This document shows, piece after piece, positions 1 to 6,772 of a DNA stretch of 15,006 nt. Position 1 is the stretch's first letter. Each line of letters begins with the position of its first letter. Source of the DNA: JAUVYV01 sp964585535 (GTDB lineage Bacteria > Planctomycetota > Phycisphaerae > Sedimentisphaerales > Anaerobacaceae); the NCBI GenBank assembly GCA_964585535.1, contig CAZPDW010000044.1:1-15006 (forward strand). The letters are read 5' to 3'. The notes below the pieces were generated by a model. The model did not search any database. It saw nothing but the letters and a program-made list of their open reading frames with translations, and was not told the origin of the DNA. Both the position numbers and the translations under genes were made by a program.

Positions 1-2
1 TC

Positions 3-290
3 AAATTAGGATATCTCGGCGAGCCGAAAGAAGAAGAAAAGCCCGAAGCCGGCGCAGTGCTGGATTCCCGTGAGACGCTTGCTCCGCCGGGCTACGACAT
101 ACCGGTAGAATTTAGCGACGCCTACCATAAGCCGCACCTTGAGAATTTCTTCAACGCGGTTCGCGGGAAGGAAAAACTGAACTGTCCGGCTGAAATCGGT
201 TATGAGACCGCTGTCAGCGTGCTGAAAGTGAACGATGCGGTCGAGGCGGGCTGTCGGCTTGGGTTCAAGCCGGAAGAATTTAAGGTATAG
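3..290 (+). CDS. Gfo/Idh/MocA family oxidoreductase, C-terminal fragment
   Basis: The frame is open from the left edge of the window to a TAG stop at 288-290, so only about 95 C-terminal residues are visible. The fragment has a Lys/Glu-rich stretch, then a segment around HLENFFNAVRGKEKLNCPAE and a final helix ending in GFKPEEFKV. This is the usual ending of the C-terminal domain of Gfo/Idh/MocA oxidoreductases, in which an F-hydrophobic-x-A-V-R-G-x-E segment is followed by an E-x-x-x-x-A-V-x-x-L helix. The NAD(P)-binding Rossmann domain and any export signal lie upstream, outside the window. It would be the first of four members of this family here. The family is fairly clear from the ending; the substrate is unknown. 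Confidence 0.72.
   Translation, partial: KLGYLGEPKEEEKPEAGAVLDSRETLAPPGYDIPVEFSDAYHKPHLENFFNAVRGKEKLNCPAEIGYETAVSVLKVNDAVEAGCRLGFKPEEFKV
281..285 (+). promoter_or_regulatory. Ribosome binding site favouring the TTG start at 295
   Basis: TAAGG lies nine bases upstream of an in-frame TTG at 295. It supports that start over the ATG at 235, which would overlap the previous gene by 56 bases and put about 20 extra residues ahead of the signal peptide. The match is partial, so the choice is not certain. Confidence 0.4.
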
Positions 291-294
291 CAAG

Positions 295-2214
295 TTGAGT
301 AAAGGATTTGGCGGATTGAGGAAAGGATTGTCGCAGGCGACAGTGGTGTGGTTGTGTATGCCGTTTTTTTTCGGGCTGCCGGGTGCTTTTGCGGACGAAA
401 AGCTTGGCGATGTCAGTGACGGCGGTCGCAGCGTGAGCGTTCACGTTATGCCACTGCTGACGGAGGGGGAATCCGACGGCGAGGGCGAGCAGATATATCC
501 GGATGATGAGCCGCTGCTGCCGTTTTCGACGAGGCAGACGTGCGGCGAGTGTCACAGCTACGCGACTATCAGGCGTGGGTGGCACTTTAACTGCACCGAC
601 GGCAATGTACCGGCGGGCAGGGCCGGTCATCCCTGGATAGCCGCCGAGCCGGCGGCGGCGACGCAGATTCCTCTTTCGTACAGGCACTGGACGGGGACAT
701 TCGACCCGAACCGGCTTGGAATGACACCGGCGGCTTTTGTTCGGCTTTTCGGCAGGCAGATGCCGGGGGGCGGCCCGGGCGAGATGGTCGAAAGAAGCGA
801 TGAGCCCGAGGAGGTTTTAAGGGGATACGTGACAGGGCCTCTTGAGATAAACTGCCTTGCCTGCCACGACGCCCACTACGGGTACGACCAGAGCGAGTTC
901 GCCGTACAGATTGCGCGTCAAAACTTTCGGTGGGCCGCCACCGCCGCCAGTGAGTTTGCGTCGGTGACCGGCTCGACGGCCAAAGTGCCCAACATGTTCG
1001 ACTTCAGGATTTCCGAGGTATTTGACGACCCCAAGATAAGACCACCGGCGGTAACATACAGAAAAAACGCCTTCGATGAGAAGTCTAACGTGGTGTTCGA
1101 TATTGAACGAGAGGTTCCGAACCAGCGATGTTACTTCTGCCATTCGAGTATAGATGCTGTGGAGGAGCAGCCGGAGAAGTGGCAGGTCGACGAAGATATA
1201 CATATTTCGGCGGGGCTGAAGTGCGTTGATTGTCACCGCAACGGTCTGGACCACAACATCACGCGTGGTTACGAATACGAATGTGAGGTTTCGGATAATC
1301 CGCTGGCGGCGAGCTCGTCTTGCGAGGGCTGTCACCTTGGCGACGGGTCTGCGGCGCCGGTTGCGGGTCGTTTTGCGGCACCGGTGCCCGAGCATCCCGG
1401 TATTCCGCCTGTGCACTTCGAGAAGCTGACGTGCACGGCGTGTCACTCGGGCCCTCGGCCCGGGCAAAACGCGATACGTACAAAGACCGCGATGGCACAC
1501 GCGATGGGCACGCTCGGCTCGAACAAGTCGGTTGATATGCTGCCGCATATTGTCTATCCTGTTTTTGCGAAAAATACGGAGGGCAAAATAGGGCCTCACA
1601 AGCTCATCTGGCCGGCGTTCTGGGGCGAAATGAAGGGTTCGACCGTTGAGCCGATTGACTTTGATATCGTCTCTTCCGTAACCGCACAGGTTATCAACAG
1701 ACAGGACGTGCCTCGCTCGGGCGATTGGCCGAAGCTGACTGATGAGCAGATAACGAAGGGTCTTTCCCGGTTCGCATCACAGGTTGCAGATGGATGCCAG
1801 GCAGTCTATGTTACCGGCGGGAGGGTTTATAAGCTTGAAGACGGCAAGCTTACATCGGCCGAGCACGAATCGGCTGGGGCGTATCTGTGGCCGATTGCTC
1901 ATAATGTCAGACCGGCTGCTCAGTCACTGGGCGTTCGGCGATGTGAGGATTGTCATTCGACGGATTCGCCTTTCTTCTTTGGTTTGGTGCCGGTCGATAC
2001 TCCGGTGGTCTCAGCCGGAGGCACTGCAAAAGAAATGATAGATTTTCAGGGGCTAAGTCGGCCATTGAAATGGTTCTTTGCGTTTTCATTTGTGTTTCGG
2101 CCCTGGCTGAAGGTCGTGGTGCTGCTGTCATCACTTGTTATCCTTGGCGTTGTCGTGCTATACGCACTGCGGGCCCTCGGTTTTATTGCCGGGGTATTTG
2201 TTGGCAAAGATTAA
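295..2214 (+). CDS. Secreted, membrane-anchored seven-haem c-type cytochrome
   Basis: From TTG 295 the product is 639 residues. A basic n-region and hydrophobic stretch ending near PGAFADE form a signal peptide. Seven CXXCH haem-binding motifs follow: CGECH (541-555), CLACH (853-867), CYFCH (1129-1143), CVDCH (1222-1236), CEGCH (1321-1335), CTACH (1432-1446) and CEDCH (1942-1956). After the last haem, about 60 residues contain one or two hydrophobic segments around 2065-2200, a C-terminal membrane anchor. The protein should sit outside the cytoplasmic membrane and carry electrons. The next gene encodes a small b-type-like membrane protein ten bases past the last gap region, so the two probably form a quinone-linked module. 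An alternative ATG start at 235 adds 20 residues. I recognise no named family beyond multihaem cytochrome c, and direction of electron flow and partner substrate are unknown. Confidence 0.85.
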   Translation: MSKGFGGLRKGLSQATVVWLCMPFFFGLPGAFADEKLGDVSDGGRSVSVHVMPLLTEGESDGEGEQIYPDDEPLLPFSTRQTCGECHSYATIRRGWHFNCTDGNVPAGRAGHPWIAAEPAAATQIPLSYRHWTGTFDPNRLGMTPAAFVRLFGRQMPGGGPGEMVERSDEPEEVLRGYVTGPLEINCLACHDAHYGYDQSEFAVQIARQNFRWAATAASEFASVTGSTAKVPNMFDFRISEVFDDPKIRPPAVTYRKNAFDEKSNVVFDIEREVPNQRCYFCHSSIDAVEEQPEKWQVDEDIHISAGLKCVDCHRNGLDHNITRGYEYECEVSDNPLAASSSCEGCHLGDGSAAPVAGRFAAPVPEHPGIPPVHFEKLTCTACHSGPRPGQNAIRTKTAMAHAMGTLGSNKSVDMLPHIVYPVFAKNTEGKIGPHKLIWPAFWGEMKGSTVEPIDFDIVSSVTAQVINRQDVPRSGDWPKLTDEQITKGLSRFASQVADGCQAVYVTGGRVYKLEDGKLTSAEHESAGAYLWPIAHNVRPAAQSLGVRRCEDCHSTDSPFFFGLVPVDTPVVSAGGTAKEMIDFQGLSRPLKWFFAFSFVFRPWLKVVVLLSSLVILGVVVLYALRALGFIAGVFVGKD

Positions 2215-2238
2215 TATCCGTGTTTGGAAAAGGAGAGT

Positions 2239-2913
2239 ATGTTTCGCATGGTCTCGATAATGGGCTTCGTTGCCTGCCTGGCGACAATGGCGCTGCACTT
2301 CATCATATCAAAGCCGAAGGCAGACGACCTCTTCGGCAAAGACCGCTCGATGCGTATCCTCGATCCTCTCAGATGGCCGATATTATTCTTGACGCTTCTG
2401 TTTGTCGAGCAGAAATGGAACCTGGTCGGGGCGCTGCGAAAGTTAGTATTTTTGCTTGCTCTGCTTTGTTTCGCGGTGCTGGTGGTGACGGGTTTTGTGC
2501 CGCCGCTGATTTTAGGCAAAGCAATCTCGGGATGGTGGTTAGTGATTCACGCAACGTTCTCGCCGGTCTTCGCGGCATGTGTGGCGATATTAGCGGTTAT
2601 GTGGGCAGATAACAGCCGCCTCGACAAGAACTATTGGCCCTGGCTGAACCGGGTTCTCAGGCGGTTGCCGCAGAGCAACACGCTGGTTGAAAAATACGAG
2701 CTTGGCCGCAAGATTTGCTTTTGGCTAATTCTGTTTCTGGCTCTGCCTGTGATTTTGTCGGCGGTGTTGAGTATGTTCACGCTGTTCGGCACGTACGGCC
2801 AGGAATTACTCCTTGGGCTGCATCGCTACAGTACGTTGTCGCTGGCGCTGTTTTCGATGGCGTGGCTGTACCTTTCGGTTATGACCGAGATGCAGAAAAA
2901 CGCCGCCGGCTGA
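2239..2913 (+). CDS. Small polytopic membrane protein, probable cytochrome b-type partner
   Basis: The 224-residue protein has about five hydrophobic segments (roughly 4-23, 66-90, 99-122, 159-183 and 190-215) joined by charged loops. Three histidines lie in or next to membrane segments: H20, H104 (in WLVIHATF) and H195 (in LLGLHRYS). H104 and H195 are spaced like axial haem ligands in cytochrome b561/b6-type subunits of small respiratory modules. It starts 24 bases after the multihaem cytochrome, so the pair could link the quinone pool to the extracytoplasmic haems. AAAGGAG at 2229-2235 is the ribosome binding site. It lies close to the ATG at 2239, and the ATG at 2248 is an alternative. The membrane topology is clear; haem binding is inferred from context and His placement. 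Confidence 0.7.
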   Translation: MFRMVSIMGFVACLATMALHFIISKPKADDLFGKDRSMRILDPLRWPILFLTLLFVEQKWNLVGALRKLVFLLALLCFAVLVVTGFVPPLILGKAISGWWLVIHATFSPVFAACVAILAVMWADNSRLDKNYWPWLNRVLRRLPQSNTLVEKYELGRKICFWLILFLALPVILSAVLSMFTLFGTYGQELLLGLHRYSTLSLALFSMAWLYLSVMTEMQKNAAG

Positions 2914-2986
2914 TAAGCTCTTTGGTATCTTTTTCAGATGCTGAGCAAATGTCTCTCGGCATAGTGCCGGGCGCAGAATATCGAGT

Positions 2987-3003
2987 TTAGTTAGGAGAAC
3001 TAA
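2987..3003 (+). promoter_or_regulatory. Small inverted repeat enclosing the Shine-Dalgarno of the permease gene
   Basis: TTAGTT (2987-2992) and AACTAA (2998-3003) are perfect reverse complements flanking AGGAG (2993-2997), which is the ribosome binding site for the ATG at 3006. In RNA the ribosome binding site would be the five-base loop of a six-base-pair stem. The stem is AT-rich and weak, so it may modulate translation slightly or be chance. Confidence 0.35.
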
Positions 3004-3005
3004 CT

Positions 3006-4397
3006 ATGAGTAATGGAATGCTGCCAAGCTACATAAGCATGGCCAGGCCAAACCCTCTCGACAAACGAGCACCGTGGTATAAGAACACAGCGCCGACGTA
3101 CGCCGGCATCTTCCTGTGGTTCGTTTTCTGGAGCCAGATGTCAGGCGGCGGCGCCGCCGATGGCAACCCCGGTGGAATCCTCTCGCAGGGGATAGTCGTT
3201 GCTTTGCTGGGCCTGGTTGTCGCTGCTCTGCTTTGTCATTTCCTGTTCTATCTCGTGCCGGGTCTGCTCGGTATGCAGACGGGCCTGCCGCTGTACATCG
3301 TAGGCACTTCGACCTACGGTACTCAGGGCGGCTTTCTAATGCCGGGCTTTCTGATGGGTGTGCTTCAATTTGGCTGGCTCGGTGTCAACGCATATTTTGC
3401 TTCACTGGCTCTGTCGCCGTTGTTTGGCGGCAATCCCGTGGCCCAGAAGGTCATTGCCGTTGTCTGGGTCGCTGTCGCAGCGTTTATTGGCCTCAAGGGC
3501 ATTCAGTACGTTGCAAAGGTCGCGACGTTTCTGCCGCTGATACCGCTGGTCATATTGCTCATAATGGTGGTTAAGACTATCGGCTCTCTTGGTGACTTTG
3601 ACGCCAAAGCGTTTGTCGCCGCTGGTACGGTTGCCACCGGCAAAACTGCAGGGCTAAGCATATTCGGAGTGCTTGCTCTCTGCGTGACATATATCGTTGG
3701 TTTCTTTGCAACAGCCGGTGCGGCAGGTGTGGACTTCGGCATGAACAGTAAGGACACAAAGGACGTCCAGATGGGCGGCCTGTTCGGCATTGCGCTGGCA
3801 ACAATCCTGGCCGGCGGCGCATCGATACTTATAGCCGCAGGGGCCTTTGCTTCCAGCGGTACATATAACGTCAATACTGCCGACCCTTCGTTTATGGGTA
3901 CTCTGATGGGCTCGGAAGGCCTGGGCAAGACGATGGGCCTTCTGTTGGCGGTTGCAGCATTTCCCCCGGCGTGCTTCTCATCTTTCATTGCTGCGAACAG
4001 CTTCAAGACAACGCTGCCAAAGATCAATCCGTTCATCTCGGTCGGCATTGGCGCCGCTGTCAGTATCTTGCTGGCGGTAACCGGCTGGGCAGGCAAAGTC
4101 ATCGACGTATTTACCATCATCGGTGCTTCGTTTGGCCCGGTCTGCGGTGCAATGATGGTTGACTACTTCATGTCAGGCAAAAAGTGGGCCGGCCCGAGAA
4201 AGGGCTGGAACATGGCCGGCTGGATATCGTGGGCCGTTGGCTTCTTCGTCGGAATGGCACCAATCGTTGGGCTGTTTAACGTCCCGGCTGCTCCGCTGGC
4301 GGCATTTGTCGTCGGTGCCGTGCTCTATGCCGTTCTTGCAAAGGCGGGCCTGGAGCCGGCGGTTGTTGAAATGGCGCCGGCCGGTGAAAAAACTTAA
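3006..4397 (+). CDS. NCS1-family (cytosine permease-like) cation symporter
   Basis: The 463-residue protein has about twelve hydrophobic segments and the length of NCS1 nucleobase:cation symporters (CodB, Mhp1). Supporting features are the N-terminal RAPWYKNTAPTYAGIFLWF segment, the TM3-like GVLQFGWLGVNAYF (118-131), a loop with VDFGMNSKDTKDVQMGG, and a late IIGASFGPVCGAMMVDYFM stretch that resembles the conserved end of this family. Known members import cytosine, purines, hydantoins, allantoin, thiamine or uracil with H+ or Na+. It is the only transporter visible here and is surrounded by sugar genes rather than nucleobase genes, so the substrate may be something else. The downstream oxidoreductase begins 30 bases later. 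The family is well supported; the substrate is not. Confidence 0.82.
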   Translation: MSNGMLPSYISMARPNPLDKRAPWYKNTAPTYAGIFLWFVFWSQMSGGGAADGNPGGILSQGIVVALLGLVVAALLCHFLFYLVPGLLGMQTGLPLYIVGTSTYGTQGGFLMPGFLMGVLQFGWLGVNAYFASLALSPLFGGNPVAQKVIAVVWVAVAAFIGLKGIQYVAKVATFLPLIPLVILLIMVVKTIGSLGDFDAKAFVAAGTVATGKTAGLSIFGVLALCVTYIVGFFATAGAAGVDFGMNSKDTKDVQMGGLFGIALATILAGGASILIAAGAFASSGTYNVNTADPSFMGTLMGSEGLGKTMGLLLAVAAFPPACFSSFIAANSFKTTLPKINPFISVGIGAAVSILLAVTGWAGKVIDVFTIIGASFGPVCGAMMVDYFMSGKKWAGPRKGWNMAGWISWAVGFFVGMAPIVGLFNVPAAPLAAFVVGAVLYAVLAKAGLEPAVVEMAPAGEKT

Positions 4398-4427
4398 GCG
4401 CACAGAACAGCAGACATCTTAGTCTCA

Positions 4428-5747
4428 ATGATGAACAGCAGAACATCTGAAGACAGCAGGTTGTCGCGCCGGGCGTTTTTGAAGAAATCCTTTGCTGCCG
4501 CCGCAGGGGCACTGGCGGTTCCAGCCGTTGTTCCTTCATCGGTTTTCGGTGCCGATGCGCCGGCCAATCGAATCACAATCGGTGCGATAGGGACCGGCGG
4601 CCAGGGTCAGTACAACATCAGGGCGTTTATGAGCAAGCCGGCTGCTCAGGTGGTGGCGGTCTGCGACGTCGATGAGCACCGGATGTACGAGGCGGCGAGG
4701 ATTGCCAATCTGCCGAAGGGCTCGGCGTATTCCGACTTTCGCGAACTTCTTTGCCGCAGCGATATCGACGCGGTTGTCGTATGCACGACGGACAACTGGC
4801 ATGCGCTTGTATCGATAGCCGCCGCCCGGGCCGGCAAGGACATATACTGCGAAAAGCCGCTTGCATACAGCATCACCGAAGGCCGGGCAGTATGCGAGGC
4901 GGTGAAAAAGTACGGGCGAGTTCTCCAAACCGGTTCACAGCAACGCTCCGACAACAACTTCCGATTCGCATGCGAGCTTGTACGTAACGGGCGCATCGGG
5001 CAACTGGAGACGATAAGAGTGGAGTTGCCCGTGAACAGCAGGCCTAATCCGCTTGAGTGGAGCGTGGAAAAGCCGCCGAAGAATCTGGAGTATGATATGT
5101 GGGTGGGGCCTGCGCCATATCGGCCCTATATTGAGCTTGGAACGCACTACCGGTGGCACTTTTTGCACGATTTTGGGTGTGGCCAGCTTACAAACTGGGG
5201 CGCACATTTTATTGATATCGCACAGTGGGGCAACGACACCCAGTACACGGGCCCGGTTGAAATCGAGGGCAAGGGGCGGTTTCCGCAGGCGGGGTTGTTT
5301 GAAACACCTCTCAAATACGACATAACTTACACATACGGCAATGGAGTCAAGCTGTTCTGCCGCACCACTGAGACTAATGAAACAGGGGATTTCGGCGCAT
5401 CGGTCATCTTCGAAGGGACCAACGGGTGGGTCTTTGCGGCACGATACAAACTCGACGCTCATCCGAAGTCAATTCTCAAATCGAACCTCGGCCCGAACGA
5501 TGTCAAGCTGTACCGCAGCATCGACCACCATCAGAATTTCCTCGACTGTGTTCATACACGAAGTAAACCTGCCGCTGATGTTGAAATCGGTCACCGCACC
5601 GCTACGGTCTGTTATCTCGGTGACATCGCAATGCGCACGGGGCGGAAACTGAAATGGGACCCCGAAAAGGAACGGTTCACAAACAGCGATGAAGCCAACC
5701 GCATGCTGTCCAGGCCGATGCGACCGCCATGGCGATTCGATGTCTGA
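4428..5747 (+). CDS. Tat-exported Gfo/Idh/MocA family oxidoreductase
   Basis: The 439-residue protein opens with a twin-arginine signal (SRRAFLKK, arginines 14-15), an Ala-rich hydrophobic stretch and a likely cleavage point near VFGADA. The Rossmann fold follows, with a GAIGTGGQG nucleotide loop (53-60), acidic CDVDEHR after beta-2, and the family signature YCEKPLAY, whose Lys143 is the usual catalytic or cofactor-contacting residue. Later, WGAHFIDIAQWGND carries the conserved active-site His. The C-terminus RPMRPPWRFDV is a common ending among planctomycete members. Tat export implies folding with tightly bound NAD(P) in the cytoplasm, as for glucose-fructose oxidoreductase. ATG 4428 has no clear Shine-Dalgarno, and ATG 4431 is equally possible. 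Likely substrates are sugars or cyclitols; the exact one is unknown. Confidence 0.88.
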   Translation: MMNSRTSEDSRLSRRAFLKKSFAAAAGALAVPAVVPSSVFGADAPANRITIGAIGTGGQGQYNIRAFMSKPAAQVVAVCDVDEHRMYEAARIANLPKGSAYSDFRELLCRSDIDAVVVCTTDNWHALVSIAAARAGKDIYCEKPLAYSITEGRAVCEAVKKYGRVLQTGSQQRSDNNFRFACELVRNGRIGQLETIRVELPVNSRPNPLEWSVEKPPKNLEYDMWVGPAPYRPYIELGTHYRWHFLHDFGCGQLTNWGAHFIDIAQWGNDTQYTGPVEIEGKGRFPQAGLFETPLKYDITYTYGNGVKLFCRTTETNETGDFGASVIFEGTNGWVFAARYKLDAHPKSILKSNLGPNDVKLYRSIDHHQNFLDCVHTRSKPAADVEIGHRTATVCYLGDIAMRTGRKLKWDPEKERFTNSDEANRMLSRPMRPPWRFDV

Positions 5748-5786
5748 GTATGCGTAAAGCAAATTATATCTGGAAAGGAGTGTCTT

Positions 5787-6749
5787 ATGAATCGCGTCAC
5801 ATCAATACTCAACCTCAGCATTATCCTGGTTCTCGTAGCTGTCCCCTTCGGCTTTGCCGCTGAAAAAGGCCCGTCTGAGCAGGAAATAGAAAAGATAAAG
5901 GCAGCGGCGCCGGACAAGCCGCGGGTGGCGCCTGAAAAGCCGCGTAAGCTGCTTATCTTTTCAAAATCTTACGGCTATTACCATACGTCGATACCGTACG
6001 GTCAGGCGGCGTTCAGGATTATGGGGCAAAAGACCGGCGCCTATGAGCCGATTGTCAGCGACGATATCGAGATGTTCGAGCCGGACAAGCTGGCCCAGTT
6101 TGACGCTGTGCTGCTGAACAACGTCAACGAGGATGTTTTCGCCCCCGAGGACATCGACAAGCTGCCGCTGAAGGAATACCTGCAGGCGGTCGATAAGCGG
6201 CGCCGGCTGGAGAAATCGCTCATTGATTTTATCAGAAGCGGCAAAGGCCTTGTCGCGATTCACGCTGCGACTAACGCCTTCCTTGACTGGTACGAATACG
6301 GCAATATCATAGGCGCCCGCTTCGATAACCACCCGTGGCTGGCCGGCTCGGAGGTAACGTTTAAGGTGGAAGAGCCGAATCATCTGGTGGCCGCCGCCTT
6401 TACCGAGCCGACCTTTACCACCACCGAAGAGACCTATCAGTTCAAAGGGCCTTATTCACGGGACAAGCTGTGCGTGCTTTTGAGTATCGACAACAGCAAG
6501 ACAAAGGTCAAACTGGACCATGTTGGCTGGATTCATCGCAGGGATTACGATTTCGCCATAAGCTGGGTGAAAAGTTACGGCAAGGGACGGGTTTTCTACT
6601 GCGCTATCGGCCACGAGCACAAGCACTTCTGGAACCCGGTAATCCTGCAGCATTATCTGGATGGGATTCAGTTTGCATTGGGTGACTTAAAGGCCGATAC
6701 GACGCCGAGCGCAAAACTCAAAGCCACGGCAAAAAAAGCAAATAATTGA
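5787..6749 (+). CDS. Secreted ThuA-like domain protein
   Basis: The 320-residue protein has a signal peptide (hydrophobic 8-22, likely cleavage near FGFA-AEK) followed by a class-I-glutamine-amidotransferase-like ThuA fold. Visible hallmarks are RKLLIFSKSYGYYH (53-66), the strand FDAVLLNNVNEDVF, GLVAIHAATNAF (154-165), NHPW (181-184), the TTEETYQF segment (212-219) and GRVFYCAIGHEHKHFW (267-282). ThuA proteins act with ThuB-type Gfo/Idh oxidoreductases on keto-derivatives of disaccharides such as trehalose. Members in this kind of organism often sit beside Gfo/Idh proteins, as here. An AAAGGAG at 5774-5780 with a six-base spacer fixes the start. The gene ends 23 bases before the next start. 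The enzymatic activity is inferred from family, not proven by the sequence. Confidence 0.85.
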   Translation: MNRVTSILNLSIILVLVAVPFGFAAEKGPSEQEIEKIKAAAPDKPRVAPEKPRKLLIFSKSYGYYHTSIPYGQAAFRIMGQKTGAYEPIVSDDIEMFEPDKLAQFDAVLLNNVNEDVFAPEDIDKLPLKEYLQAVDKRRRLEKSLIDFIRSGKGLVAIHAATNAFLDWYEYGNIIGARFDNHPWLAGSEVTFKVEEPNHLVAAAFTEPTFTTTEETYQFKGPYSRDKLCVLLSIDNSKTKVKLDHVGWIHRRDYDFAISWVKSYGKGRVFYCAIGHEHKHFWNPVILQHYLDGIQFALGDLKADTTPSAKLKATAKKANN

Positions 6750-6760
6750 GCAATCTCTCG

Positions 6761-6764
6761 AAGG
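6761..6764 (+). promoter_or_regulatory. Ribosome binding site favouring the ATG start at 6773
   Basis: AAGG sits eight bases ahead of the ATG at 6773. A TTG at 6746 in the same frame overlaps the stop of the ThuA-like gene, but it would add nine residues not needed by the Rossmann fold. The ATG is preferred. Confidence 0.45.
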
Positions 6765-6772
6765 CGATTGTT

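Noticed and set aside
817..1599. A 260-residue Arg-rich open frame on the minus strand
   Set aside because: It is antisense to the haem-motif region of the cytochrome. The Arg and His richness is the complement of the real codons.
1829..1850. Two AAGCTT hexamers about fifteen bases apart, looking like a hairpin
   Set aside because: They lie within the cytochrome coding sequence in ordinary codons, with no following T-run. Likely chance.
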